Part shown: positions 26,533 to 36,657 of the stretch, piece by piece
Position numbering within the stretch: the first letter of the stretch is position 1
How the letters are laid out: each line of letters starts with the position of its first letter
Assembly (NCBI RefSeq): GCF_031200575.1
Contig: NZ_CP133597.1
Location: forward strand, 1,302,001 to 1,366,000
From: Ferroplasma sp.
GTDB lineage: Archaea > Thermoplasmatota > Thermoplasmata > Thermoplasmatales > Thermoplasmataceae
DNA: 64,000 nucleotides
Direction: 5' to 3'
Notes under the pieces: generated by a model
The model's database searches: none
What the model saw: only the letters and a program-made list of their open reading frames with translations
What the model was told of the DNA's origin: nothing
Made by a program: the position numbers and the translations under genes

Positions 26533-28011
26533 ATGCAAAGTGCTCCTGATTATATACCCCCTGAAAGGAGGGGAAAGAAGATACTGGCCATTGTGATTGC
26601 CGTCGTTATTGTTGCGGCGGGTGTTGGTATTGGTGTTTATTTATATCTGCACCCCAGTGAAAAGGTTTCAACCCTTGTGGTTTTGGTTGATAGTGGAAGT
26701 GATACAGAAAAATACCTGTCAACTGTTGCTGGAAATTACGAGAAGGCAAACCCAAATGTGAAAATTAGCATAGACAGCGTAAGCTACAGCGATCTTGTTT
26801 CATCTTCTTTATCTGCATTAAAGGATAAAGATGGTTCTCCAGGACTTATCATGTATTATACCTCCGGCGAGCCAACACTGGCACCCTATTTAATGAATCT
26901 TAGTTCCCAGGGATTTAATACATCAAACTATCTGCCTGGAGAGCTCTATTCAGGTTCTTACGTGCTAAGCAATTCAGGACAGGTAGAAAAAACTGTTGGA
27001 ATACCTATTCATAATGTTCTGGGTTATGTACTTGTTTATCAGAAATCCATATTCAATAATAAAACCCTGCAAACAGGATTTGAAAATGAATATCATTTTT
27101 CCATCATGCCGGATACATATAAAAACTGGACAGCAGTATATGATGCAGCCCATTATATAAATTCAACAATGTCATCACTTAAGTCACTATCCAGCGGTAA
27201 TGCCCTGAAATACTCCCTTATGTTTCCAGATTCCTCCCATCATGCAATGATAGATGCGTATATGGGGCTTTTATATGCATATGGAAACAACCACACTTCA
27301 GTAACCGGAATACCTGCCAACTCAGGAACAGGCTACTGGTCATATATGGGAGACATAGGTGGTAAATACCAGCCAACGTTCAATAATACCTACGGTGTGC
27401 AGGCATTGCAGATGTATAAAAACCTGACAGAATTCGGGCCTTCTGTATCCACAACACCAATAGGTTACAGTGAGCAGGAAACATTATTCACCTCCGGAGA
27501 ATTTGCAATGGGACTTGCCTGGACAAGTTTCTTTTCACAGTATTCTAATTCCAGCGTATCGAAGGTTGCTGGAAATTATAATGTAACTGTACTACCCTCA
27601 GGAAGCACTGGATACTCACCAACATATATGGGAGTAAACCCATACACAAATACATCCCTTGCAATAAAATTCCTGAAATATGCCACATCAGATGCAGAAT
27701 ACAAAATCGGAATAGACAAATATCAGTATTTACCCGCAACTGAATCGGGTCTAAAAATAGCTGAAACCAACAAAAACTTCACATGGGTTCCAGAGATGCT
27801 TAAAACGGCCTCATCAATACAGATAAATGATACCAGTGTTGCAATATACAACAAACTGCAGCCATTATTCACAACACTGACTCCATACCTGAATCAGGAG
27901 ATATACCAGTATTTCACAGGCTCCCCTTCAACCATATCGGCATCCACTGCACTGAGTACAGCAGCAACAGAATGGTCAAATTATATTAATGATCAGGGAA
28001 TTACCCTATGA
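26533..28011 (+). CDS. ABC transporter substrate-binding protein, membrane-anchored
   Basis: A 492-residue type I extracellular solute-binding protein (sugar class). A cytoplasmic tail (residues 1-16) is followed by one hydrophobic helix, KILAIVIAVVIVAAGVGIGV. The large external domain begins at TLVVLVDSGSDTEKYLSTVA. It is rich in Asn, Ser and Thr, with several N-x-S/T sites, suggesting surface glycosylation. The frame extends 51 codons upstream, but that sequence is Ile/Tyr/Lys/Asn-rich and non-protein-like; ATG 26533 gives the sensible N-terminus. It overlaps the permease gene by 4 nt (ATGA). It is the first gene of an SBP-permease-ATPase operon. Confidence 0.88.
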   Translation: MQSAPDYIPPERRGKKILAIVIAVVIVAAGVGIGVYLYLHPSEKVSTLVVLVDSGSDTEKYLSTVAGNYEKANPNVKISIDSVSYSDLVSSSLSALKDKDGSPGLIMYYTSGEPTLAPYLMNLSSQGFNTSNYLPGELYSGSYVLSNSGQVEKTVGIPIHNVLGYVLVYQKSIFNNKTLQTGFENEYHFSIMPDTYKNWTAVYDAAHYINSTMSSLKSLSSGNALKYSLMFPDSSHHAMIDAYMGLLYAYGNNHTSVTGIPANSGTGYWSYMGDIGGKYQPTFNNTYGVQALQMYKNLTEFGPSVSTTPIGYSEQETLFTSGEFAMGLAWTSFFSQYSNSSVSKVAGNYNVTVLPSGSTGYSPTYMGVNPYTNTSLAIKFLKYATSDAEYKIGIDKYQYLPATESGLKIAETNKNFTWVPEMLKTASSIQINDTSVAIYNKLQPLFTTLTPYLNQEIYQYFTGSPSTISASTALSTAATEWSNYINDQGITL

Positions 28012-29717
28012 AAGTGAAAACAATAAGTTACTCTTTGAAAAAAAGGGCAATCTTTTTTATTTTGCCGGCCCTTATATATTTTTTGATTTTTGCAATATAC
28101 CCCATGTTTGAGAATATTGTTCTAACATTTGAACATCAAACTATTTCAGGCAATTACATTTTTATTGGATTAAAAAATTATAAGGAATTGTTTTACACCC
28201 CGCACCTTGGGCAGATCATAGATAACAGCCTCATATACACATTTATTGTTCCATTCATCGATATTGCCCTGGCAATCCCTCTTGCAAATTTTCTTAAGAG
28301 ATTGAAAAGAAACTTTTTGCTGCCTATAATTCTCCTGCCGGCATTCATACCCCTGGTCACTGGTGCAACTATGTGGATTCTGATGTTGAATCCCCTTTAT
28401 GGAATAACATACTTTGTTTACCATAAAGATTTATTTACAACTATATGGAGCATAGTTATAATAGATATTTGGTCCAGCCTTCCCCTTGCAACCCTTATTA
28501 TCTATTCAGGTTTGAAAGGAATACCCACAAACATAGAGGAAGCATCCAGCATGGATAACCTCAAGGGACTAAAGAAACTCATGACCATAGACATACCATT
28601 CATTAAATACCAGATACTGGCAGCCTTCATACTGATGTTAATATATGGGTCATTTACATTTGATCCCATATATGCATCCCTTGGTGTTTCACCCCCATTT
28701 GCAAATCTTGATTTGTCCTATTATTCATACCAGTTATTTTTCGGTGGCCAGATTGGCTTCTCAGCAGTTTTAATGACAATAATGACCATAGTTTCAACAA
28801 TAGTTGCTCTCCTCTTTGTAAGGTTAACCTTATCAACCAGGCAGAAGCCTTCCAGATTACATTCAATTCACTGGCCTAACAGGGAAATGCCCATTTATCT
28901 TGTGGTGTTTTTCACGGCAATTTATCTTTTATTCTTTATGGTCCCGCTGGCATGGCTTGTTTTAGAATCATTCAAAACATACGGGGAACTTTTTACCCTT
29001 CCCCCAGAAATTATACCTATTAAGGCAACTATTGCAAATTATACGTACTCACTGACACATGGTGAGCCGTATTATATAACAAGCATAGTCGTTTCCATAA
29101 TAGGGTCATTTCTTGCCCTGGTTATCGGTATACCTGCAGCCTATGCCTCATCAAGGTACAAAATAGGCGGAATTAAGTTTATTGGCCTTGTACTTTTCAT
29201 TTACTCAATTCCACTGGTAATACTTATGATACCAGATTATTCCCTCCTGAATTATATTCATTCAATCAATTCCTGGCTGGGTTTGATTATTATATATCCT
29301 GTAATGGTAATGCCCATTATTATCTGGATGCTTTACAACTTTTATTCAACATTCCCTAAATACTATGATGAGGCAGCACAGATGGATGGAATGACAACAC
29401 TTAGGTCTTTCAGGAAGGTCATACTGCCGTTAAGCTATGATGGCATTTTTGTGGCCTTTTTATATGCATTTATTTTCGCATGGGGTGCCCTGATATTCCC
29501 GCTTGCATTCACATACTCTGCATACAATATGAGTATACTATATCCAGCAGGGGCACAGACATTGACAATATTTATAGGGGGGTCGCTGGGGCATGAAGCT
29601 GCCCAGTACGGTATTCTGGCTGCATCAAGTGTGCTTAGCCTTATACCTGCTGTGATTATTGCGATATTCCTGCGCTCTAAAATAGATAAGGTATGGCGTG
29701 GCGGTGGTTTAAAATGA
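28008..29717 (+). CDS. Fused ABC sugar permease (MalF-like + MalG-like in one chain)
   Basis: A 569-residue membrane protein made of two complete binding-protein-dependent permease domains. The N-half has the EAA loop EEASSMDNLKGLKKLMTIDI near residue 180. The C-half starts with a new helix after the linker SRLHSIHWPNREMPI (about residue 285) and has its own EAA loop DEAAQMDGMTTLRSFRKVIL near residue 465. Related sugar importers usually encode these as two ~290-residue proteins. Single-base overlaps of the ATGA type on both sides couple it to the binding protein and ATPase, so one transporter with a fused permease dimer is expected. Confidence 0.9.
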   Translation: MKVKTISYSLKKRAIFFILPALIYFLIFAIYPMFENIVLTFEHQTISGNYIFIGLKNYKELFYTPHLGQIIDNSLIYTFIVPFIDIALAIPLANFLKRLKRNFLLPIILLPAFIPLVTGATMWILMLNPLYGITYFVYHKDLFTTIWSIVIIDIWSSLPLATLIIYSGLKGIPTNIEEASSMDNLKGLKKLMTIDIPFIKYQILAAFILMLIYGSFTFDPIYASLGVSPPFANLDLSYYSYQLFFGGQIGFSAVLMTIMTIVSTIVALLFVRLTLSTRQKPSRLHSIHWPNREMPIYLVVFFTAIYLLFFMVPLAWLVLESFKTYGELFTLPPEIIPIKATIANYTYSLTHGEPYYITSIVVSIIGSFLALVIGIPAAYASSRYKIGGIKFIGLVLFIYSIPLVILMIPDYSLLNYIHSINSWLGLIIIYPVMVMPIIIWMLYNFYSTFPKYYDEAAQMDGMTTLRSFRKVILPLSYDGIFVAFLYAFIFAWGALIFPLAFTYSAYNMSILYPAGAQTLTIFIGGSLGHEAAQYGILAASSVLSLIPAVIIAIFLRSKIDKVWRGGGLK

Positions 29718-30727
29718 TATTATCAATGAATAATATAAAGAAAAAATTCGGAAATTTTACTGCTCTGGAGGTTGAGAATCTTGAATTCGAGGAGGGAAAA
29801 TATTATGTGGTACTTGGCCCCAGCGGATCAGGAAAGACAACGTTGCTCAGGATTGTCTCTGGACTGGAATTTTCAGATTCCGGCCAGATTTCAATACTCG
29901 GGAAGGACATGACAAATGCACCTGCGTGGAAGAGGGATATCGGGCTTGTATTTCAGAACTATGCTCTGTATCCACATCTTACTGTTTACGAAAATATTGC
30001 ATCACCATTATCTGTTATGAAAATATCGAGAAATGAAACAGTCAGAAGAGTCAATGAATTGCTCCGGGTCATGGAACTCTCGGACCAGGCACCGAAATAT
30101 CCCGGGCAGCTCAGTGGAGGGCAGCAGCAGAGGGTTGCACTTGCCAGGGCCATAATCAAAATGCCAAAGATTCTTTTGCTGGATGAGCCATTGAGTAACC
30201 TGGATACCAGGGTCAGAATTGATCTGAGGGATTATCTCAAAAAAATACAGAGGGAATTCAAACTTACAGCAATACACGTTACGCACGACCCGATTGAAGC
30301 CATGGCACTGGGAGATGAGGTTATAGTGCTGCACCACGGCAAACTTGTCCAGAAATCAACTCCCAAGGAGCTTTACAACAGGCCGAATGACATATTCTGT
30401 GCCAGGCTGCTTGGTGCCGTGAATCTGATACCAAGGGAAACACTGAACCTTAATGAAGATCTGGATTATGAAATTTCGGAAATAAGGCCCGAAGATGTTA
30501 AAATAGATGATACAGGAGCCACGGAGGGAAAAATAACATCCATACAGTTTCTTGGATCTGAAATCATGTATTATGTGGATATCGGTAATTACAGCGTTAA
30601 GGTTAAGGGAGGCAAATATGAAGATACCTATAAGGAGGGCGATTCTGTAAAACTTGTATTCGATCTGAATAACATGAATTTCTATAAGGGTGGAAAAAGA
30701 GTTGTGCCTGTATCTGTAACAGAGTAA
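29714..30727 (+). CDS. ABC transporter ATPase (MalK/UgpC type)
   Basis: A 337-residue ATPase with Walker A GPSGSGKTTLL, Q-loop FQNYALYPHLTVYENI, signature LSGGQQQRVALARA, Walker B ILLLDEPLSNLD and switch His VTHDPIEAMAL. A C-terminal TOBE-like regulatory region from residue ~235 includes ISEIRPEDVKI. ATG 29714 overlaps the permease stop (ATGA); the frame remains open seven codons further up inside the permease gene, which is less likely used. It energises the sugar importer encoded by the two preceding genes. Confidence 0.92.
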   Translation: MILSMNNIKKKFGNFTALEVENLEFEEGKYYVVLGPSGSGKTTLLRIVSGLEFSDSGQISILGKDMTNAPAWKRDIGLVFQNYALYPHLTVYENIASPLSVMKISRNETVRRVNELLRVMELSDQAPKYPGQLSGGQQQRVALARAIIKMPKILLLDEPLSNLDTRVRIDLRDYLKKIQREFKLTAIHVTHDPIEAMALGDEVIVLHHGKLVQKSTPKELYNRPNDIFCARLLGAVNLIPRETLNLNEDLDYEISEIRPEDVKIDDTGATEGKITSIQFLGSEIMYYVDIGNYSVKVKGGKYEDTYKEGDSVKLVFDLNNMNFYKGGKRVVPVSVTE

Positions 30728-30815
30728 TATATTTTTCATTTAAATAACAATTATTGTAAAAATTTAGCCTAATGATTTCGGGGTACCTGAATCGAATGGA
30801 AAGATAGTGGGGATT

Positions 30816-32546
30816 TTATTCATCAATTCCACCTTCATTTATGTACTGTTCTCCTGATTTGATTATATCTGTTATTTCTGATGTCCTGAAACCGGATTTA
30901 ACAGAAATAAAATAAAAGAAAAGGGATACCACTATTACTACCAAGAAATCATAGGGGAATGGAAAAACATTAAGCCCCCCGAAATTTTTCTCCCCAAGAT
31001 ATGACATTATGTCCAGTGCAATTATGAGAAGAGGGACCCAGTAACCACCCTTTATGTTCTCCCCTGAAAGGATGCTGTCTACCCGGTGGAAGGAGAGAAG
31101 CACCAGATATACTATAAACCCGGAAAAGATTATGATAGATGTGTATCCCACTGTGGGCCATCCTGTCCAGTATACTATTAATGCTGCAGCAACGAAGGAA
31201 ACAGGTGACAGTATTTTTGCATATGGAAGTTTGAATGGCCTTTTCATTTCTGAGGCCTCCCTCCTGAGAACCATGAGAGTTGAACCACCCAGAATGTATG
31301 TAAATGCAGCTATCCCGGAAACAAGGCCCACAACAACATACCAGCTGGGCAAGGGGGCAAGGAATGCAAGTCCCAGTATGAGGCTTATTATGAGGGAAAA
31401 CACGGGAACTCCGGTTTTGCGGCTTACAGTTCCCACTGCAGGAGGGAAATACCCGATTTCAGCCATTCCGTAAAGGGATCGTGTTGAGGTTCCTGCGGCT
31501 ATATTAAGCGTTCCTGATGGCGATATGTATGCATCGGCGTATAGCAAATATGTAAGAACTACCATGATAGACAGGTCAGATGATCTTGCAAGGAAGGCAA
31601 ATGGCGCGGTATCAATGCTCTTTGCGTAGCTGCCTGCCGAGGCAGATGAAAGCCCCAGCCATCCACCGGAGGTTTTCAGAAGCACCGGGTCTACAGATGA
31701 AATAAAGATGACCTGGAGCAGTATATAGACTGCTATTGAAGTTAACATGGCAAATATAAGTGCACGTGGTATATCTCTCTGTGGGTTCTTCGCCTCCCCT
31801 GCAAAGTCCAGAGTATGCCTGAATCCCAGGTATGAGAAAACTATACCATCTGTTGATATAGCCTCGAAAACAAGTGAAATATTGTTATGCGGAAGAAAGC
31901 CACCCAGGGAGGGATTATCAAAATTACCGGCATGGAACAGGAAAAATGCCATTAGCAGTATGGTTAAAGATGGGATTATCAGCTTCCACCATGTAACCGC
32001 CTGATTGGTTTTTCCCATTAATTTTACCCCGAAATAATTGAGAAAATAAAAACCTGTAATAAGAATCCCAGCTATGAGAATGCCGTATCCAGTCAGCAGG
32101 GTTACACTGGAGGATGGGTCCAGAGGATTTTTCGCATAGTAAATCAGCGCCGGATGGGTTATATATGATCCGGCATAGGTCATTACTGCCTCGGCTTCAA
32201 GTGCCGGTGCGGCAGCCCTGGCGGCAAAATATGCCCATCCGAAGAATAACCCGGCAATGCCCCCGTGTGAGTAATGCCCATAGCGCGTTATGAATCCACT
32301 GCGTGGTATCATTGCGCCAATCTCGGCATAAACAAGAGTTATAATCAGCACAAGGATTCCACCTATAACCCATGATATAATTGCAGCGGGACCTGCAGTG
32401 CCAGCAGAGGCGGACTCTGCGAAAAGCCACCCTGAACCGATAATAGAACCCAGGCTCAGAAAATAAAGGTCCCATGATGTCAAAACTTTCTTTAACTTTA
32501 TGTCCTGATTCCGGCGCTCTCTGTAGGGGTACGGGATATTATCCAT
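30816..32546 (-). CDS. APC-family permease, long form
   Basis: A 576-residue APC transporter with ~13-14 helices. Helix 1 contains LSLGSIIGSGWLFAESASAG, a typical G-S/A-G unwound substrate-site motif (IGSGW). The middle loop reads GEAKNPQRDIPRAL. It is longer than, and of a different subfamily from, the other four APC proteins in the window. Substrate unknown. TATTAAAT lies 21 nt before the ATG. Confidence 0.86.
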   Translation of the reverse strand: MDNIPYPYRERRNQDIKLKKVLTSWDLYFLSLGSIIGSGWLFAESASAGTAGPAAIISWVIGGILVLIITLVYAEIGAMIPRSGFITRYGHYSHGGIAGLFFGWAYFAARAAAPALEAEAVMTYAGSYITHPALIYYAKNPLDPSSSVTLLTGYGILIAGILITGFYFLNYFGVKLMGKTNQAVTWWKLIIPSLTILLMAFFLFHAGNFDNPSLGGFLPHNNISLVFEAISTDGIVFSYLGFRHTLDFAGEAKNPQRDIPRALIFAMLTSIAVYILLQVIFISSVDPVLLKTSGGWLGLSSASAGSYAKSIDTAPFAFLARSSDLSIMVVLTYLLYADAYISPSGTLNIAAGTSTRSLYGMAEIGYFPPAVGTVSRKTGVPVFSLIISLILGLAFLAPLPSWYVVVGLVSGIAAFTYILGGSTLMVLRREASEMKRPFKLPYAKILSPVSFVAAALIVYWTGWPTVGYTSIIIFSGFIVYLVLLSFHRVDSILSGENIKGGYWVPLLIIALDIMSYLGEKNFGGLNVFPFPYDFLVVIVVSLFFYFISVKSGFRTSEITDIIKSGEQYINEGGIDE

Positions 32547-32567
32547 TATGTTTTATTAACATATAGA

Positions 32568-32575
32568 ATTTAATA
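32568..32575 (-). promoter_or_regulatory. TATA-like box of long APC permease
   Basis: TATTAAAT on the minus strand lies 21 nt before ATG 32546. Confidence 0.45.
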
Positions 32576-32724
32576 TTTACTGTAGTTTTTGTAACGTTAT
32601 GATTGATGTAGCATATTATTCCCTGATTATAAAAATGCATAGAAATTATTCATAATGCATATATTTTTTGTATAAAATTACTTCATTAAAATAATATTAT
32701 TATAATATCCTGCAATACAACGTA

Positions 32725-33939
32725 ATGGCGTCCTTTTCATCAGATATACGTAACAGGCAGGTTGTAATAGTAAGTCTGTCATCCATGATGCGATCACTGG
32801 GCATGGGAGCCTCATGGCCATTCATGGCAATATTCCTCAGTTTATACCTTCATCTTGCCGTATATATTGTAGGAGTTATATTTACACTGCTATCCCTCAT
32901 GTCCATGGCATTCAGCATACTGGGTGGTTATCTGGCTGATCTGAAAGGGAGAAAATTCACGCTGATGCTGGGAAGCGTTTCAGGCATATTCATTTACCTT
33001 TCAATAGCTCTGTCATTTCTATACAATATATACACGCTTACGATTATACTTTTTATAATGTCATCCTTCTCAGGGTCCCTTGTATATCCTTCTGCCAGTG
33101 CCCTTATTTCTGATGTTACGGAATCCCAGGACAGGGAAGGCGGCTATTCAATTTACAGGATACTATCAAACATTGGATGGGCAATAGGTCCCCTGATGGG
33201 GTCCTTTATATATTCATCAGGAATTATATACATATTTTATGCACTGGTAATAGCAAGTGTCCTGCAGGCCATTATAATACTGTTTGTCAGGAAACAGAAT
33301 GTGATGAAGACAGGTACCGGAACCAGAAATCCATTCCTTGTTTTTGATAAATATCTTTTCGTTTTCAGCATAGCAACGTTTTTTATCATACTGCTGTCAT
33401 CACAGTTTTCCGTATCCCTGCCACTTTACAGTGAAATTGCCATAAAAATTAATGTTGCTGACCTGGGTTATATCTATGCAATCAACGGCATAGTAGTAGT
33501 TCTTGGGCAGTATCCATTGATAAGAATGTTTGCAAGGTTCGGAGACTTGGGAACGTTTATAGCCGGTGCCCTGTTTTATGCCCTGGGATACTTTATTATT
33601 GCATTCTCCACAAACCTGTATGATTTGATGTTTGACATGGTCATAATTACAGTAGGGGAGAACCTTACAACTCCAACAATAAATACAGTTATTTCCAAGA
33701 TGGCCCCGGCGGGCAGAACTGGAAGATATATGGGATTTAACTCCATGTTCAATTCAATCGGCCGGGCTTTCGGCCCATCTGTAGGAACCTATATAATGTA
33801 TACATTCCATTATAACGGGCTGGCCACCTGGTCTCTCATATGCATATTTGGAATATTTTCCGCTGCCGTAATTGTTGTATTCTCTGTCATGTACAGAAAC
33901 TCAGGCAATACTTATATTGCAGGAGCGCACCGGACATGA
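32725..33939 (+). CDS. MFS transporter
   Basis: A 404-residue, 12-helix MFS protein. GGYLADLKGRKFTLMLGS is motif A and SNIGWAIGPLMGSFIY is the motif C region. It belongs to the drug/metabolite-efflux-like MFS proteins, and its substrate cannot be inferred. A second MFS gene follows in the same direction after a 72-bp gap. Confidence 0.85.
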   Translation: MASFSSDIRNRQVVIVSLSSMMRSLGMGASWPFMAIFLSLYLHLAVYIVGVIFTLLSLMSMAFSILGGYLADLKGRKFTLMLGSVSGIFIYLSIALSFLYNIYTLTIILFIMSSFSGSLVYPSASALISDVTESQDREGGYSIYRILSNIGWAIGPLMGSFIYSSGIIYIFYALVIASVLQAIIILFVRKQNVMKTGTGTRNPFLVFDKYLFVFSIATFFIILLSSQFSVSLPLYSEIAIKINVADLGYIYAINGIVVVLGQYPLIRMFARFGDLGTFIAGALFYALGYFIIAFSTNLYDLMFDMVIITVGENLTTPTINTVISKMAPAGRTGRYMGFNSMFNSIGRAFGPSVGTYIMYTFHYNGLATWSLICIFGIFSAAVIVVFSVMYRNSGNTYIAGAHRT

Positions 33940-34011
33940 CTGGGCCCTTTGATTAATTATTTATGAAAGTATTTATTTTCAATTGATATATTGAGGATAC
34001 CGTGGCATAAA

Positions 34012-35196
34012 ATGGATAGATTAAAAATTATCAGGAATACATACCTCACATATTCCGTGCTCATTATAATATTCATAACATTCATGGTGAGGGCATCGAA
34101 TAACATGATGATGACCACCATATCACTGTTTTCCAAATATGACCTTCACTTCGGGCAGCTGGAGGTCGGGCTCACAGAATCACTCATGGCACTGGCTACC
34201 TTTATAACCACAGGGCTGATCAATTCAAGGCTGGGTACAGTAAAGCGCCGCTATCTGTTTATCGGGTCGAATATAGGCTTCACAATTATTCTGGCAGTCA
34301 TGCAGTTTTCCAATTTTATAACAGTATGGATTTTCATAGCTGTTGCAGGGCTTGCCTTCGGTGCTATCATGCCAAATATAATTACATCTGCGGGCATGAT
34401 AGATGATAAGAAGGCTAGGGAAAAGGTCCTTGGGATATATACCCTTGCACTCAGTGTGAGCCTGATTGCCGGCCCGGCACTGGAGTCATACATACTTAAA
34501 TTCGAACCTTTAAGGTATATATTCCTGTTCTTTGTGCCACTGGGCGTTGTGGCTTCTGTTCTTTCACCATTTCTGAGATTTCCTGACAGCAAATCAGAAA
34601 TTAAAAAGAAGAATGTAAGGGTATTCGGGGAGCCGGGGTTCAGGGTTGCAGTCTATGCAATTCTTGCGTACAATATTATTTTTGCATTGCTCATAACCTT
34701 CGGTGGGATATATGCTAAAAGTGTTCTGAAATTGAGCCTTTCCGATGTTTCCCTGCTGTTTACCGGATTTTTTATCGTTTCATTTTCGTCCAGGCTCTTC
34801 ATTTCATGGCGGGCACCGGAAAATCTCTGGCACTATCTTGGAACTGCGATTATTATTACATTGACAGGGATAATTTTTCTGTTCTTCGGTGTGAATGATA
34901 TAATATACATTATTGCCTATCTTCTTCTGGGAATACCACATGGAGTGACATATCCACTATCCATAGTATCCATCAGCAGAACATTCGACATGTCCTACAG
35001 GAATATGGCAAATAGCTATTTCTTCTCTATAATGATGGCTATTGGGATCATAACACCAACTGCCGGCGGCCTGATTGAAAATGCCATAGGCTTTAGATAT
35101 ATGTTTCTCGCACTGTTTCCGGTCATACTGTTCCTTCTATTTGCTTCCAACTCCAATATGAAAAAGATGAAATTTAAAGCAACTGAGGTGACGTGA
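34012..35196 (+). CDS. MFS transporter (paralogue of the one at 61910)
   Basis: A 394-residue, 12-helix MFS protein. FMVRASNNMMMTTISLFSKY near residue 24 and the loop INSRLGTVKRRYLF match FSVRASNNLILTTIPLISKY and INSRLCPGRRRKLF in the protein at 61910-63085, at the same distance from the N-terminus. That agreement supports ATG 34012 over the in-frame TTG at 33991. The canonical MFS motif A is weak in both. Substrate unknown. Confidence 0.82.
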   Translation: MDRLKIIRNTYLTYSVLIIIFITFMVRASNNMMMTTISLFSKYDLHFGQLEVGLTESLMALATFITTGLINSRLGTVKRRYLFIGSNIGFTIILAVMQFSNFITVWIFIAVAGLAFGAIMPNIITSAGMIDDKKAREKVLGIYTLALSVSLIAGPALESYILKFEPLRYIFLFFVPLGVVASVLSPFLRFPDSKSEIKKKNVRVFGEPGFRVAVYAILAYNIIFALLITFGGIYAKSVLKLSLSDVSLLFTGFFIVSFSSRLFISWRAPENLWHYLGTAIIITLTGIIFLFFGVNDIIYIIAYLLLGIPHGVTYPLSIVSISRTFDMSYRNMANSYFFSIMMAIGIITPTAGGLIENAIGFRYMFLALFPVILFLLFASNSNMKKMKFKATEVT

Positions 35197-35197
35197 A

Positions 35198-36613
35198 TTA
35201 TTTAGGCTCCAGAGCCTCCTCCTCAATGGACATCTTTGCCGCCCTCCTGACCCTCTCGGGATGAACAATATATTCTACCATTGTCATTATTCCCGCAATG
35301 GGAATCCACGCAATGCCTATGTATACTGCTATATTCTCCGGGTATTTTTCCGGGGATATCAGTGTGCCTGCCATTATAATTACCAGAATCAATATTCCTA
35401 TTACAGGAATAATAATATGCTCAATAACCCTGAGCTTTCCGATACGTTTCATCATGAATGGCAGGGATATGGATGCAACAATGTGCTCTGTATATGCAGC
35501 GTATGCGTTGATCAGGAGCATGATAAGCCCACCCTGAACCGGTCCGAATAGCACACCGAAAACAACAGCGATGATGAAGGACATGATGAATATTGTCAGT
35601 GCGGCATTGGATGGCGTTTTGTATTTTTTGTGTATTTTTGCTATGCTTTCTGGAAGGAATAATATGCCATCCCTTGCAAAACTATAAAATATTCTTGAAT
35701 CGGCATTGCTCACGGAAATATTGTATCCCATGAAACTGTTTACTGTTACAAGAATTAAAAGTATATAGATGACAGGGTTGAGTTTGCTGAAGAGTATAAC
35801 CCCGGGATCATTGCTACTTTCAAATGAAGCCATGGCAGAGGGCCCCCAGCCGATTGTAAATGCATATGAAACAATTATTAAAGTTATGCCTGAAAGTATA
35901 ACCGTTCCTATGAGGGCTTTTTTGATTGTTTTCTGTGGTGTTATTGCCTCCTCTCCCATGGCCGTTATGGACACAGTGGTGCCGAAATAGAGTATCATTG
36001 AATAGATCATTGCGAAGAGCAACTGCGAAATTCCTGAGACGTATTTTGTGCTGAATACCGCAAGGGTATTGAGTTTTCCCGCATTAATAATGATTAATGC
36101 TGAACCTATGAGCAGCACTGCAACCTCTATTACACCACCGGCTATCTGGTAATCTGTGGAAATTTTCATGCCCCTGTGTGTGAATATGAAGGATATCAAT
36201 GCGGCAAAGAATGCCACAGGAAGCCAGAAGATTATTCCCTTATATGTGGGATCAAGCAGTGTTATGAATGCGGCCAGCCCCAGGAATCCGAAGCTGCCGT
36301 ATCCTATGAGGCCATAAAACGCCATGTTCCATGCCTGGAATGTTCCGGCTATGCCGCCTAATCCCTTGCCGGCAAATGTATAGTATGAACCGGCAGAATT
36401 AACATGCTTGGAAAACTGGTATCCAGTATTCATAATAAATAGATATGCGAATACACCGAGAACCAGTGCAAGCGGGGTTGCACCCAGTGCGTATTCTACC
36501 ACTCCAGTTAATAAATAAGCTGCATCTGCTGCAACTGAAAGTGTTCCCATGGCCTGCCATACGAGCCTGAATCCACCAAGGGAATTGCGCTTCAGCCTTC
36601 CTGTTTCTATCAT
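35198..36613 (-). CDS. APC-family amino acid permease
   Basis: A 471-residue, 12-helix permease with GFRLVWQAMGTLSVAADAAY in helix 1, TGYQFSKHVNSAGSYYTF before helix 3 and GEEAITPQKTIKKA in the middle loop. It is a paralogue of the permeases at 1858, 24835 and 53380, and probably imports an amino acid or amine. Its stop nearly touches that of the convergent MFS gene. Confidence 0.87.
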   Translation of the reverse strand: MIETGRLKRNSLGGFRLVWQAMGTLSVAADAAYLLTGVVEYALGATPLALVLGVFAYLFIMNTGYQFSKHVNSAGSYYTFAGKGLGGIAGTFQAWNMAFYGLIGYGSFGFLGLAAFITLLDPTYKGIIFWLPVAFFAALISFIFTHRGMKISTDYQIAGGVIEVAVLLIGSALIIINAGKLNTLAVFSTKYVSGISQLLFAMIYSMILYFGTTVSITAMGEEAITPQKTIKKALIGTVILSGITLIIVSYAFTIGWGPSAMASFESSNDPGVILFSKLNPVIYILLILVTVNSFMGYNISVSNADSRIFYSFARDGILFLPESIAKIHKKYKTPSNAALTIFIMSFIIAVVFGVLFGPVQGGLIMLLINAYAAYTEHIVASISLPFMMKRIGKLRVIEHIIIPVIGILILVIIMAGTLISPEKYPENIAVYIGIAWIPIAGIMTMVEYIVHPERVRRAAKMSIEEEALEPK

Positions 36614-36657
36614 GGAAAGCCAATATTTATTTATATTTAAAGTTTGATAACATTAAA

